50,075 nt of DNA from an uncultured Eubacteriales bacterium (GCA_902793325.1 CADBCY010000020.1:1-50075); one strand, 5' to 3'. Shown: positions 29,532 to 38,661, numbered from the stretch's first letter. Notes: generated from the sequence alone by a model not told the origin. Made by a program: numbers and translations.

Positions 29532-30868
29532 AAGTCAAAGTTCTGCTCGTAGAAAGCGGTCGTGGTGTTGCCGGCCTCGAACTCGGGCGAGCTGATCATC
29601 TCCAGTTGCAGGTCGCCGGTGTGCTCCACGCCCTCCACCACCATCTCGCACAGGGCGGCCTGCATCTTGCGAATGGCCTCCTGCCGGGTGTGGGCGTGCA
29701 CGATCAGCTTGCCGATCAGCGAATCGTAGTAGGGCGGGATCTCGTAGCCCTGGTAGAGCGCGGTGTCGAAGCGCACCCACGGCCCGCCGGGCACGTGCAA
29801 CAGCTCGATCCGCCCCACGCTGGGCCGGAAGCCGAGGGCGGGGTTCTCCGCGTTGATCCGGCACTCGATGGCGCTCCCGGACAGCCGCACGTCCGACTGT
29901 CCGAAGGGCAGCGGTACGCCCGCGGCGACGCGAATCTGCCACTTGACCAGGTCGAAGCCGGACACCATCTCCGTCACCGGGTGCTCCACCTGCAGGCGGG
30001 TGTTCATCTCCATGAAGTAGAACTGGCCGTCCTGGGTGAGCAGGAATTCCACCGTGCCCACGCCCTCGTAGTGCGCGGCGACGGCGGCCCTGCGCGCGGC
30101 GTCGTACAGCTTCTCCCGCAGCTCGGGCGTCACCGACGGGGAGGGGCTCTCCTCGATCAGCTTCTGGTTGCGGCGCTGGATGGAGCACTCGCGCTCGCCC
30201 AGGCACAGCACCTTGCCGAACCGGTCGCACAAAAGCTGCACCTCCACGTGGTGGACGTCGGTCAGCAGCTTTTCCATGTAGACCTCGCCGTCCCCGAAGG
30301 CGGCGCGCGCCTCGGCGGCCGCGGCCTCGAAGGCCGGGGCGACCTCCTCCATGGCGTACACCCTGCGGATGCCCCTGCCGCCGCCGCCGGACCGCGCCTT
30401 GATGAGCAGCGGGAAGCCGATCTTGGCCGCCTCGCGCTCCGCGGCCTTCGCGTCGGGCACCAGGTCGCAGCCGGGGATCACCGGCACGCCCGCGGCGCGC
30501 ATCGTGCGGCGGGCGTTGTCCTTGTCGCCCATGGCGGCGATGACCTCCGCGGGCGGGCCGATGAACCGGATGCTGCACTTCTCGCACAGCCGGGCGAACT
30601 GCTCGTTCTCGGACAGCAGGCCGTAGCCGGGGTGGATGGCGTTCACGCCGCAGGCCACCGCCGCCGACAGGATCGCGGTCATGTTCAGGTAGCTCTGCCC
30701 CACCGACGCCGGGCCGATGCAAATGCTCTCGTCCGCCAGGGACACGTGCAGCGCGTTGCGGTCGGCTTCGGAAAACACGGCCACGGTGCTGACGCCCATC
30801 TCCTTGCAGGCGCGAATCACCCGCACCGCGATCTCGCCGCGGTTGGCAATCATGATCTTGGGAAACAA
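29528..30868 (-). CDS. accC: Biotin carboxylase
   Basis: 446 residues, normal length. FPKIMIANRGEIAVRVIRAC opens the N-terminal domain; an ATP-grasp domain with KARSGGGGRGIRRV and MEMNTRLQVEHPVTEM follows, then the C-terminal domain. It carboxylates the biotin of AccB using ATP and bicarbonate. The start is TTG at 30868 with AGGAGG 8 nt upstream; there is no ATG before the conserved ANRGEIA except inside it, and the frame extending to 30946 lacks a ribosome-binding site. Confidence 0.96.
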   Translation of the reverse strand: MFPKIMIANRGEIAVRVIRACKEMGVSTVAVFSEADRNALHVSLADESICIGPASVGQSYLNMTAILSAAVACGVNAIHPGYGLLSENEQFARLCEKCSIRFIGPPAEVIAAMGDKDNARRTMRAAGVPVIPGCDLVPDAKAAEREAAKIGFPLLIKARSGGGGRGIRRVYAMEEVAPAFEAAAAEARAAFGDGEVYMEKLLTDVHHVEVQLLCDRFGKVLCLGERECSIQRRNQKLIEESPSPSVTPELREKLYDAARRAAVAAHYEGVGTVEFLLTQDGQFYFMEMNTRLQVEHPVTEMVSGFDLVKWQIRVAAGVPLPFGQSDVRLSGSAIECRINAENPALGFRPSVGRIELLHVPGGPWVRFDTALYQGYEIPPYYDSLIGKLIVHAHTRQEAIRKMQAALCEMVVEGVEHTGDLQLEMISSPEFEAGNTTTAFYEQNFDL

Positions 30869-30932
30869 GGGTTTTTCCTCCTGGATACGGCGGATTCCGG
30901 TTCGTCGCAACCCGGCGAACCGGAATCCCCGC

Positions 30933-31358
30933 TTACTGCTTTGCAATCATGAATATGAACTCGCCCGCGGCGCACACCTGGCCGTCCACGGCGGCCTCGG
31001 CCTTCACCACGTACAGGTTCATCTTGCTGCGCACCAGCTCCGAGTGCACCACGAGGGTATCGCCGGGGCGCACGGGGCGGCGGAAGCGCACGTTGTTGAT
31101 GCCCGCATAATAGGGCACCGCGCCGGGAATGGCGTCCTTCATCAGCATGCAGGAGGCCTGGGCGATGATCTCGCACTGTACGACCCCCGGCACCACCGGG
31201 TTCCCGGGAAAGTGGCCCTGCAGGAACCACTCGTCGCCGCGCACGCGGTAGCGGCCCTCGGCGGTGCCGTCGTCCAGCAGCGCGGCCTCGTCCAGCAGCA
31301 GCATGGCGTCCCGGTGCGGCAGCACCTGCATGATGCCTTCACGGTTGAGCTTTTCCAT
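30933..31358 (-). CDS. fabZ: 3-hydroxyacyl-ACP dehydratase FabZ
   Basis: 141 residues, one hot-dog domain. The catalytic pair is H49 in LQGHFPGNPVVPGV and E63 in QCEIIAQ. It dehydrates 3-hydroxyacyl-ACP in every elongation round. It sits between accB and accC, as in streptococcal and clostridial fab clusters. No FabA or FabM isomerase gene is in the window, so the route to unsaturated chains is not visible here. Confidence 0.96.
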   Translation of the reverse strand: MEKLNREGIMQVLPHRDAMLLLDEAALLDDGTAEGRYRVRGDEWFLQGHFPGNPVVPGVVQCEIIAQASCMLMKDAIPGAVPYYAGINNVRFRRPVRPGDTLVVHSELVRSKMNLYVVKAEAAVDGQVCAAGEFIFMIAKQ

Positions 31359-31398
31359 TGATTCTACCTCGTTTTCTGCCTGCGCGGATGCGCCCGCG

Positions 31399-31842
31399 TC
31401 AGTCGATCTTGAACAGCGGCTGGCCGTATTCGACGATGGCGCCGTCGGTCAGGCACACGTCCACGATCTCGCCGTCGCGGTCGGCGGTGATCTCGTTCAT
31501 CAGCTTCATGGCCTCGATGATGCACACCACGTCGCCCTTCTTCACCCGGCTGCCCACCTTCACGAACGGCTCGGCGTCCGGGGAGGGCGCGGCGTAGAAG
31601 ATGCCCGGCATGGGGGCCTTGATCTCCGCGGCGTCGGCGAAGTTCACCCCGGGCACGGGCTCGTCCAGCGGCGCGGGGACCTCCGGCATCGCCGGCAGCG
31701 CCGGCGCGGCGGCGACGGCCGCGGACGCGGGCGCGGCCTCGCGCTTCAGCACGATGTGCGTCTCGCCTTCGCTGACCTCCAGGGTCGTCAGGCCGGTCTG
31801 GCTCAGAATCTCGGCCAACTGGCGTATCTGCTTGATGTTCAT
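31399..31842 (-). CDS. accB: Biotin carboxyl carrier protein
   Basis: 147 residues. A small N-terminal helix pair and an Ala/Pro-rich linker (~36-70) are followed by a biotinyl domain with the biotinylation site EAMKLMNEI (K113). It shuttles carboxyl groups between AccC and AccAD. The ATG at 31842 overlaps the fabF stop (ATGA) with GAGG 8 nt upstream; a GTG two codons earlier is less well spaced. Confidence 0.96.
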   Translation of the reverse strand: MNIKQIRQLAEILSQTGLTTLEVSEGETHIVLKREAAPASAAVAAAPALPAMPEVPAPLDEPVPGVNFADAAEIKAPMPGIFYAAPSPDAEPFVKVGSRVKKGDVVCIIEAMKLMNEITADRDGEIVDVCLTDGAIVEYGQPLFKID

Positions 31843-33071
31843 AGGCACTTCCTCAGCGCGAGCACGGCGTTATGGCCGCCGAAGCCCAGCGACGAGGACA
31901 CCGCCATTTCGATGTCCGCGCGCACGGCCTCGTTCGGCACGTAGTTGAGATCGCAGTCGGGGTCGGGTTCGCGCAGGTTGATGGTGGGCGGCACAATGCC
32001 CCGCCCCAGCGCCATGGCGCAGGCGATGCACTCCACCGCGCCCGCCGCGCCCAGCATGTGGCCGGTCATGGACTTGGTGCTGCTCACCAGCGCCGCGCGG
32101 GCGGCCGCCTCCCCCAGCGCCTGCTTGATGGCCAGGGTCTCGACCTTGTCGTTCATCGGGGTGCCGGTGCCGTGGGCGTTCACGTACAGCCGCTCGCCCG
32201 CGTAGCCCGCCTCCTCCAGCGCCAGGCGGATGGCGTTCGCCGCGCCGACGGCCTCGGGATGGGGCGCGGTGATGTGGTAGGCGTCGCAGGTATTGCCGTA
32301 CCCGGCCACCTCGGCGTAGATCTTCGCGCCGCGCCGGAGGGCGTGATCGTAGGACTCCAGCACCGCGATGCCCGCGCCCTCGCCCATCACGAACCCGCCG
32401 CGGCGGGCGTCGAAGGGCAGCGAGGCGGCGTTCGGGTCGTCGCTGGTGGACAGGGCCTTCATGTTGGAAAAGCCCGCCACCGCCAGCGGGATGATCGTGG
32501 CCTCCGCGCCGCCGGCGATGACGGCGTCCGCGTGGCCGTAGCGTATGGCCCGGAACGCCTCGCCGATGGCGTGGGTACTGGTGGCGCAGGCCGTGACCAC
32601 GGGCAGGCAGGGCCCCTGGGCGTTGAAGCGGATGGCGATGTTGCCCGCGCCCATGTTGGAGATCATCATGGGGATGAAGAACGGGGACACGCGCCCCGGC
32701 CCGCGGGTGAGCAGGCGCTCCGTGTCGGCCACGAAGGTCTGCATGCCGCCGATGCCGCTGCCCACGTACACGCCCAGCCGATCGGGTGCGACGCTGCCCT
32801 CGACGCCGCTGTCCGCCACGGCCTGGATCGCCGCCGCCAGTGCGTACTGCGCGAACATGTCCATGCGCTTGGCCTGGGCGCGCTCGATGCCCGCGGCCTC
32901 GGGATCGAAGCCCTTCACCTCGCCCGCCAGCGTGGCCTTGTAGCCCTCGGTGTCGAAGCGCGTGATCGGCCCGATGCCGTTTTTGCCCGCGATGAGGCTT
33001 TCAAAGAAGGTCGCGGCGTCGTTGCCCACGGGGCTGATGACGCCGATGCCCGTGATAACCACTCGATTCAT
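31839..33071 (-). CDS. fabF: 3-oxoacyl-ACP synthase II
   Basis: 410 residues. Thiolase fold with catalytic C162 in VVTACATSTHA, His in NAHGTGTPMND and His in TGHMLGAAGAVE. It condenses malonyl-ACP with a growing acyl-ACP. The ATG at 33071 has GAGG upstream, 69 bp after fabG. Confidence 0.97.
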   Translation of the reverse strand: MNRVVITGIGVISPVGNDAATFFESLIAGKNGIGPITRFDTEGYKATLAGEVKGFDPEAAGIERAQAKRMDMFAQYALAAAIQAVADSGVEGSVAPDRLGVYVGSGIGGMQTFVADTERLLTRGPGRVSPFFIPMMISNMGAGNIAIRFNAQGPCLPVVTACATSTHAIGEAFRAIRYGHADAVIAGGAEATIIPLAVAGFSNMKALSTSDDPNAASLPFDARRGGFVMGEGAGIAVLESYDHALRRGAKIYAEVAGYGNTCDAYHITAPHPEAVGAANAIRLALEEAGYAGERLYVNAHGTGTPMNDKVETLAIKQALGEAAARAALVSSTKSMTGHMLGAAGAVECIACAMALGRGIVPPTINLREPDPDCDLNYVPNEAVRADIEMAVSSSLGFGGHNAVLALRKCL

Positions 33072-33140
33072 ATTGCTGTACCTCGATGGGAATGGGGAAT
33101 CGCTCCGGATCGTCGGCCGTCCGCCGGGAACCGGTCGCAT

Positions 33141-33887
33141 TTACATATACAGTCCGCCGTCCACGTGGATGACCGCGCCGGTGATGTAGGACGCGCCGTC
33201 GCCGGCCAGGAAGGCCGCCAGGTTCGCCACGTCCTCCGCCTGGCCCACGCGGCCCAGCGGGATGGTCTTCGCCATGGCCTCGAAGGCGGCCTGGTTCATG
33301 CTTGCGGTCATGTCCGTCTCGATGAAGCCGGGCGCGATGGCGTTGCAGGTGACGCCGCGGGGCGCGAGCTCGCGCGCGATGGTCTTGGTGAGGCCGATCA
33401 CGCCCGCCTTGCTGGCCGCGTAGTTGGCCTGCCCGGCGTTGCCCATCACGCCCGCGATGGAGGCGATGTTGATGATCCTGCCGCTGCGCCGCTTCATGAA
33501 GTCGGCGTACAGCGCGCGGATGGTGTGGAACGCGCCGTTCAGGTTCACCGCGAGCACGCGGTCGAACTCCTCCGGGCTCATGCGCAGGGCCAGCTTGTCC
33601 TTCGTGATGCCGGCGTTGTTCACCAGCACGTCCACCGGGCCGAGGGTTTCCCTGACCCTCGCGACAGCGGCGGCCACCTGTTCGTAATCGCTGACGTCGC
33701 ACTGCACGGCCAGCGCCTTCGCGCCCAGGGCCTCGATGTCCCGCGCGGTGGCGTCGGCGGCGTCGGCGTTCCCGGCGTACAGGATCGCCACGTCCGCGCC
33801 ATGCTCCGCCAGCTTCAGCGCGATGGCGCGCCCGATGCCGCGGGACCCGCCCGTGACCAGCGCGACCTTGTTGTTCATGGAAGTCAT
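33141..33887 (-). CDS. fabG: 3-oxoacyl-ACP reductase
   Basis: 248 residues, a short-chain dehydrogenase. The NADPH motif is TGGSRGIGRAIA; the catalytic S143, Y156 and K160 are visible in NIASIAGVMGN and NYAASK. It reduces 3-oxoacyl-ACP. ATG follows GGAGG; a second in-frame ATG lies three codons later. Confidence 0.97.
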   Translation of the reverse strand: MTSMNNKVALVTGGSRGIGRAIALKLAEHGADVAILYAGNADAADATARDIEALGAKALAVQCDVSDYEQVAAAVARVRETLGPVDVLVNNAGITKDKLALRMSPEEFDRVLAVNLNGAFHTIRALYADFMKRRSGRIINIASIAGVMGNAGQANYAASKAGVIGLTKTIARELAPRGVTCNAIAPGFIETDMTASMNQAAFEAMAKTIPLGRVGQAEDVANLAAFLAGDGASYITGAVIHVDGGLYM

Positions 33888-33924
33888 GGGTTCCTCCGTT
33901 GGGGTATTGCGGTCGGCCGACGGC

Positions 33925-34839
33925 TCACAGGAGCCCGGCCAGGCATGCGCGCAGGGTCTCGGGGTCGGAGACGGAGAACGCCTTCGCGCCGGGCAGCGTG
34001 CGCTTCACCAGGCCCGCGAGGGTCGTGCCGGGGCCGAACTCCACGAAGGCGTCCGCGCCGGCCTCGGCCATGCGCTCGATCGTCTGCTGCCAGCGCACCG
34101 GGCCGCTGGCCTGTGCGGAGAGCAGCGCCTTCGCCTCGCCGGCCGTATACGGCGCCGCGGTGCGGTTGGCGTACACGGGAACGGCGGGCTCGGACACCGT
34201 CATCGGCGCGAGCATCTCTGCCAGCGCGTCCGTGGCGGGGCGCATCACCGGGGTGTGGAAGCTGCCGCCCACCTTGAGGGGCATGCAGCGCCCGCCCGCG
34301 GCCTTCACCCGCGCCGCGATCTCCGGCAGCAGGTCCTCGGCGCAGGCCACCACGGTCTGGCCGGGGCTGTTGTAGTTGACGGGGTACGCGCCTTCCAGAC
34401 CCGCGCAAAGCTCCTCCACCTGCGCGGCGGTCAGCTTGAGCACCGCCGCCATGGCGCCGGGATGCTCGTCGTTGCAGCGCTGCATGGCCTCGCCGCGGCG
34501 AATCACCAGCCGGATCACGTCGTCCAGCGGCAGCATGCCCGAAAAGGCCACCGCGCACAGCTCGCCCAGCGAGAAGCCCGCGGCGCAATCGGCCCTCAGG
34601 CCCGCCTCCGTCGCCGCCATGGCGCAGGCCAGGTCGGTGGCGAACAGGCAGGGCTGGGTGTTGGCGGTCTGCTTCAGTTCCTCGGCGTCGCCGTGGAAGC
34701 ACTCATCCAGCGTGCCGGGGCGGACGGCCTCCACCGCGTCGAACACCCGCTTTGCGGCGGGGGACGCCTCGTAGAACGCCTGCCCCATGCCCGGCGCCTG
34801 CGCGCCCTGGCCCGCGAACAGGAAGGCTATCTTACCCAT
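33925..34839 (-). CDS. fabD: Malonyl-CoA:ACP transacylase
   Basis: 304 residues. IAFLFAGQGAQAPGMG opens the domain; catalytic S90 is in GFSLGELCAVAF, where the usual GHSLGE has Phe for His next to the nucleophile; the second catalytic His is in GSFHTPVM. It loads malonyl onto ACP. Its ATG lies 13 nt inside the 3' end of fabK, so translation is coupled. The longer frame upstream to 35757 is a shadow of fabK. Confidence 0.95.
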   Translation of the reverse strand: MGKIAFLFAGQGAQAPGMGQAFYEASPAAKRVFDAVEAVRPGTLDECFHGDAEELKQTANTQPCLFATDLACAMAATEAGLRADCAAGFSLGELCAVAFSGMLPLDDVIRLVIRRGEAMQRCNDEHPGAMAAVLKLTAAQVEELCAGLEGAYPVNYNSPGQTVVACAEDLLPEIAARVKAAGGRCMPLKVGGSFHTPVMRPATDALAEMLAPMTVSEPAVPVYANRTAAPYTAGEAKALLSAQASGPVRWQQTIERMAEAGADAFVEFGPGTTLAGLVKRTLPGAKAFSVSDPETLRACLAGLL

Positions 34840-35774
34840 TGGGACGCCTCCCCCAGCAGACGCTCGGTCTCGCGCATGAGATCGTCCACGATCTCCTTCG
34901 CGCTCTGCTCCTTCTTCACCAGCGCGGCGATCTGGCCCGCCAGGAAGCTGCCCTCCTGGAGGTTGCCGTCCACGGCGGCCTTGCGCACCGCGCCCACGCC
35001 GAAGGCGGCCAGCTGCTCGTCGGTGACGGCGGGGTCGAGCTCCAGTTCCGCGAATTTGTTGGAGAAGGGGTTCTTCAGCGCGCGCACGGGGTGGCCCAGC
35101 CGGCGACCGGTCACCTGGGTGGCGATGTCCTTCGCGTCGAGCACCTTCTGCTTGTAGTTGGGATGGATGCCGCACTCGTAGGCGGAGAGGAAGCGCGTGC
35201 CGCACTGCACGCCCTCCGCGCCCAGCATGAACGCTGCCGCCATGCCGCGCCCGTCGGCGATGCCGCCCGCCGCGATGACGGGAATCTGCACCGCGTCCGC
35301 GACCTGGGGCACCAGCGCCAGCGTCGTCAGCTCGCCGATGTGGCCGCCGGATTCCGTGCCCTCGGCGATGACGGCGGTCGCGCCGCCGCGCTCCACCCTG
35401 CGGGCGATGGCCACGGAGGGCACCACGGGCACCACCTTGATGCCGGCCTCCAGCCAGGCGGGCATGTACTTGCCGGGCAGGCCCGCGCCGGTGGTGACCA
35501 CAGGCACCTTCTCCTCGGCGACCAGCTTCGCCACGGCCTCCACGTGGGGGCTCATCAGCATGATGTTCACGCCGAAGGGCCTGTCGGTGAGCGCGCGGCA
35601 GAGGTGGATCTGCTCGCGCACGTAATTCTCTCCGGCGTTCATGGCGGAGATGATGCCCAGCCCGCCGGCGTTGGACACCGCCGCCGCCAGCTTCGCGTCG
35701 CTCACCCAGGCCATGCCGCCCTGGAAGATGGGATAGCGGATGCCGATGGCATCGCAAACTCGGGATTTCAGCAT
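34827..35774 (-). CDS. fabK: FMN-dependent enoyl-ACP reductase II
   Basis: 315 residues, TIM-barrel nitronate-monooxygenase-like fold. YPIFQGGMAWVSD, VVTTGAGLPGKY, EGTESGGHIG and AAGGIADGRGMAAAFMLGA match FabK. It performs the last reduction of each elongation round with FMN and NAD(P)H and replaces the triclosan-sensitive FabI. It starts 2 bp after acpP and overlaps fabD. Confidence 0.96.
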   Translation of the reverse strand: MLKSRVCDAIGIRYPIFQGGMAWVSDAKLAAAVSNAGGLGIISAMNAGENYVREQIHLCRALTDRPFGVNIMLMSPHVEAVAKLVAEEKVPVVTTGAGLPGKYMPAWLEAGIKVVPVVPSVAIARRVERGGATAVIAEGTESGGHIGELTTLALVPQVADAVQIPVIAAGGIADGRGMAAAFMLGAEGVQCGTRFLSAYECGIHPNYKQKVLDAKDIATQVTGRRLGHPVRALKNPFSNKFAELELDPAVTDEQLAAFGVGAVRKAAVDGNLQEGSFLAGQIAALVKKEQSAKEIVDDLMRETERLLGEASQWVR

Positions 35775-35776
35775 GC

Positions 35777-36007
35777 TCAGCCCTTGGTCCTTTCGTTGAT
35801 CAGGTTCACCAGGTCCTGCACGGTGGCAATGCCCTCTTCCAGCTCGATGGTGATGTTGAACTCGTCCTCCAGGGTCATGACCATCTCGGCGATGTCCAGG
35901 GAGTCCACGTTCAGGTCCTTGAAGGTGCTGTCGGGGGTGATGCTCGCGGCGTCGATGCCCTTGCTGTCCACGATGGTCTCGACGATCTTCTCGAATACGT
36001 TATCCAT
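35777..36007 (-). CDS. acpP: Acyl carrier protein
   Basis: 76 residues, acidic four-helix protein with the phosphopantetheine attachment Ser S36 in NVDSLDIAEM. It carries the acyl intermediates of fatty-acid synthesis. ATG with AGGAGG upstream, between fabH and fabK. Confidence 0.97.
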   Translation of the reverse strand: MDNVFEKIVETIVDSKGIDAASITPDSTFKDLNVDSLDIAEMVMTLEDEFNITIELEEGIATVQDLVNLINERTKG

Positions 36008-36082
36008 TGTCTGTTCCTCCTGAAATGGTTGTCGGTGGGTTTATGTCATCGTCCCGCGGGGGGGAGCGCCTGACGCGGTGGT

Positions 36083-37030
36083 TTACCATTCGACGTAGGC
36101 CGTGCCGGTGCACAGCCCCGCGCCGAAGGCGCTGAAGATCAGCCTGCTGCCGGGGGTCAGCCGGCCGTCCCGGTTCATGACGTCCAGCAGCAGCGGCACG
36201 CTGCACGAGGACGTGTTGCCGGTGAACTCGATGTCGTGGGGGAAGCGCGCCTCGTCCACGCGCAGCCGCGTGCGCACGCCCTCCAGGATGCGCAGGTTCG
36301 CCTGGTGGAGGAGGTAGTAGTCCACGTCCTCCGGCCGAAGCCCCTGCATATCCAGCATCGCGCGGATGTCCCGCAGCGAGTGGGACACCGCGAACTTGTA
36401 GACCTCCTGCCCCGCCATCTTCAGATACGTCGCGGGCGCGGGGTCCACCGCGAAGGGGCTGTTGCCCGGCGGGGTCTCGGCGCAGAGCACCTCGCGCCGC
36501 GGCTCGGCGTCAAAGGCGATCGCCTTCACGCCCTCGCCCTCGCCCAGCACCACCGCCGCGGCGGCGTCGCCGAAGAGCACGCAGGTGGTGCGGTCGTTCC
36601 AGTCCACGAAGCGCGACAGCGCCTCGGCGCTGACCAGCAGGATCCTGCGCGCCTGGCCGGACTCCATCATGCCCTTCGCCAGCGCCAGCGCGGCCACGAA
36701 GCCGGTGCAGCCGGCGTTCAGGTCGAGCCCCATGCACTTCAGGCCCACGGCGGGCTGGATGTCCATGGCCAGGGCGGGCGTGAGCGTCTCCGCCAGCACG
36801 GTGGTCACCAGCACGAAGTCGATCTCCCCGGGCGCGACGCCCGCGTTTTCCAGCGCCCGCGTCGACGCCGTCTCGGCGAGCGATTGCAGCGTCTCGTCGG
36901 AGAGCAGCCGCCGCTCGCGGATGCCGGTGCGGGTGGCGATCCACTCGTCGCTGGTGTCCAGGAACCCGGCCAGCCGGTCGTTCGTCACCGTCAGCTTCGG
37001 AAGCGCGCTGCCGGTGCCCAGTATCCTCAA
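36083..37030 (-). CDS. fabH: 3-oxoacyl-ACP synthase III
   Basis: 315 residues. Catalytic C108 in LNAGCTGFVAAL, His in LLHQANLRI and Asn in GNTSSCSVP form the KASIII triad. It starts fatty-acid synthesis by condensing acetyl- or branched acyl-CoA with malonyl-ACP. The start is TTG overlapping the fabT stop (TTGA) with a G-rich site upstream, so fabT and fabH are translationally coupled. Confidence 0.96.
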   Translation of the reverse strand: MRILGTGSALPKLTVTNDRLAGFLDTSDEWIATRTGIRERRLLSDETLQSLAETASTRALENAGVAPGEIDFVLVTTVLAETLTPALAMDIQPAVGLKCMGLDLNAGCTGFVAALALAKGMMESGQARRILLVSAEALSRFVDWNDRTTCVLFGDAAAAVVLGEGEGVKAIAFDAEPRREVLCAETPPGNSPFAVDPAPATYLKMAGQEVYKFAVSHSLRDIRAMLDMQGLRPEDVDYYLLHQANLRILEGVRTRLRVDEARFPHDIEFTGNTSSCSVPLLLDVMNRDGRLTPGSRLIFSAFGAGLCTGTAYVEW

Positions 37031-37509
37031 CTCGATTCCCCCCTGCTCCCGGCCTCCAGCTCTTCGAGCTTCAGCCGGATGAATTCATTGATGCCCCGCA
37101 TGGATCGAAGCAGCACGTCCTGCTCCGCCTCGTCCACGTTGGCGCGGACGGCGTGGATCATCCTGCGGTGAAACCACCGGTGCGCCACGTCCGCCTGCCT
37201 GCCCTTGGGCGTCAGCGTGATGTGCACCGTGCGCCCGTCGCCGCGGCCTTTCTCCTTGGACACGTAGCCCTTGCCCTCCAGCCGCTTCACCATGGCCGTG
37301 ACGGAGGGCAGCGTAATGTCCATTTCCTGGGAGATCTCGGTGATGGTGCGGCCCGCGTCGCCGCCCTTGCCCACGCACTCAATGGTGTGCATCTCGGGGA
37401 TGGACAGCTTGCCGGCGCTCAGGTCGCGCAGCATGATCTCCTCGATCTTCCCCACGGAACGGTAGGTCTCCACCAGCAATGTGTTCAGTTCCTCGCCAAA
37501 GGCATCCAT
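37027..37509 (-). CDS. fabT: MarR-family fatty-acid synthesis regulator FabT
   Basis: 160 residues, a MarR winged-helix protein: ITEISQEMDITLPSVTAMVKRLEGKGYV is the DNA-binding helix-turn-helix and KEKGRGDGRTVHITLTPKG the wing. FabT in lactic acid bacteria represses the fab operon with acyl-ACP as co-repressor. The identical position, first gene before fabH, supports the same role here. The ATG at 37509 has GGAGG 8 nt upstream; the GTG three codons earlier overlaps that site. An inverted repeat overlaps its own promoter, implying autoregulation. Confidence 0.9.
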   Translation of the reverse strand: MDAFGEELNTLLVETYRSVGKIEEIMLRDLSAGKLSIPEMHTIECVGKGGDAGRTITEISQEMDITLPSVTAMVKRLEGKGYVSKEKGRGDGRTVHITLTPKGRQADVAHRWFHRRMIHAVRANVDEAEQDVLLRSMRGINEFIRLKLEELEAGSRGESS

Positions 37510-37550
37510 GCAGACCACCTCCGATCCGCGCGCAGGAGCCGCCGCCCCTT

Positions 37551-37573
37551 TAATTAGTTAGACAAGCTAATTA
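37551..37573. promoter_or_regulatory. Probable FabT operator
   Basis: TAATTAG (37551-37557) and CTAATTA (37567-37573) form a perfect inverted repeat with a 9-bp spacer. It is in an otherwise G+C-rich region and overlaps the -10 element and start point of the fabT promoter, where a bound MarR dimer would block transcription. Confidence 0.6.
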
Positions 37574-37597
37574 TAGACGTTCCGCGCGAAAAGTCAA
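37570..37597 (-). promoter_or_regulatory. Promoter of the fatty-acid synthesis operon
   Basis: On the minus strand TTGACT (37597-37592), a 16-bp spacer and TATAAT (37575-37570). It is 60 bp upstream of fabT and overlaps the inverted repeat at 37551-37573. Confidence 0.8.
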
Positions 37598-37640
37598 GTA
37601 AAAATCTGGATATTTTTCGTTATTTGTGTTAACGTAAAAT

Positions 37641-37667
37641 GACATCTGGTAATTATTACCAGATGTC
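37641..37667 (-). terminator. Terminator of the TupA-like gene
   Basis: GACATCTGGTAA with TTACCAGATGTC forms a 12-bp perfect stem with a 3-nt loop, followed on the minus strand by ATTTTACG. It lies 17 bp after the gene's stop. Confidence 0.7.
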
Positions 37668-37684
37668 GCCATTTTCGTGAATCA

Positions 37685-38575
37685 TCATTCCTCGATGGGC
37701 AGGCGCAGGCAGTCGCCCATGGCCCGGGCGAAGGACTCGGGCGCCACGCGGCCGAAACCGGCGCTGTTCAGGAAGGTGATCTCGCCGAACACCGGACGGC
37801 CGTCCACCACGTAGAAGTCCACCCGCGCGTGCAGGAAATCCGCGGAGAGCGTGCGCGCGGCGTCCAGCAGCGCATCCAGGCAGGGCGGCCGGGGCACGTC
37901 CGCGCCGCCGGCGGGATAGGCCATCTCGCAGCCGCGCTGCAGCCGCCAGTCGGCGTCGTAGATGTTCTTGTAGTGCTTCCCCTCGAAGCGCCCGGAATCC
38001 ACGCTGATGTACCGCGGCACGCCGTTGAAGCAGTAGACCTTGTAGTCGTCCAGCGCGTCGGTGCCGGGGCCGTTGGTCAGCAGCGCCTCCACGATCACCC
38101 GCGGCCGCACCTTGCCGTAGAACCACTCCCCGTAGCAGGGGATGTACCGCGCCTTCAGCCAGCGCCGCAGCCTTCGCACGGTCTGCTCCCGGTCCAGCGC
38201 GTCGCGGTCGCGGCAGATGATGTTGAAGGAGGAGCCGGTCGTGACCTTGATGACGAAGGCCTTCGGCAGCCGGTCGAAGGGAATCTCCGCCGGGTCGTAG
38301 CCCGACCACAGCAGCTCGTTCAGCAGGCCCTCCAGCCCCTTCTCCGCCACGTATTGCCGCACGGTGTACTTGTCCACGCAGCGGGGCATCAGCGGGTTGC
38401 GGTCGTAGAGCTTGATCCATTGCAGCTTTTCATTGTAGGTTTTGGGGTGGTCGAGATCCAGCCGCTTCCCCGTCTTGAGCCGGTACAGCAGCTTCGCGTT
38501 CAGCCGCGGGCTGACGGCGTACAGCAGGTTGAAGGGCGTCAGGATCACGTTTTTCAGCAGCGCGTTCACACTCAT
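37685..38575 (-). CDS. TupA-like ATP-grasp protein (envelope polysaccharide/polymer synthesis)
   Basis: 296 residues matching the TupA-like ATP-grasp family: NEKLQWIKLYDRNPLMPRCVDKY, DDYKVYCFNGVPRYI and RVDFYVVDGRPVFGEITFL. The founding member makes the polyglutamate-glucuronate wall polymer teichuronopeptide; others occur in capsule and polysaccharide loci. Its acceptor is unknown here. ATG follows GAGGAG. It is divergent from a glycerophosphotransferase-like gene with back-to-back promoters, suggesting a shared role in the cell surface. Confidence 0.85.
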   Translation of the reverse strand: MSVNALLKNVILTPFNLLYAVSPRLNAKLLYRLKTGKRLDLDHPKTYNEKLQWIKLYDRNPLMPRCVDKYTVRQYVAEKGLEGLLNELLWSGYDPAEIPFDRLPKAFVIKVTTGSSFNIICRDRDALDREQTVRRLRRWLKARYIPCYGEWFYGKVRPRVIVEALLTNGPGTDALDDYKVYCFNGVPRYISVDSGRFEGKHYKNIYDADWRLQRGCEMAYPAGGADVPRPPCLDALLDAARTLSADFLHARVDFYVVDGRPVFGEITFLNSAGFGRVAPESFARAMGDCLRLPIEE

Positions 38576-38621
38576 GGGCTCTCCTCGGGCGCTCGCCGCC
38601 CGCGCGTGGATTTTCTTCCAA

Positions 38622-38650
38622 AGTATAGCCCACCGGACGGCAAAAGTCAA
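38622..38650 (-). promoter_or_regulatory. Promoter of the TupA-like gene
   Basis: On the minus strand TTGACT (38650-38645), a 17-bp spacer and TATACT (38627-38622). Confidence 0.75.
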
Positions 38651-38661
38651 TCCTCGCCGCC

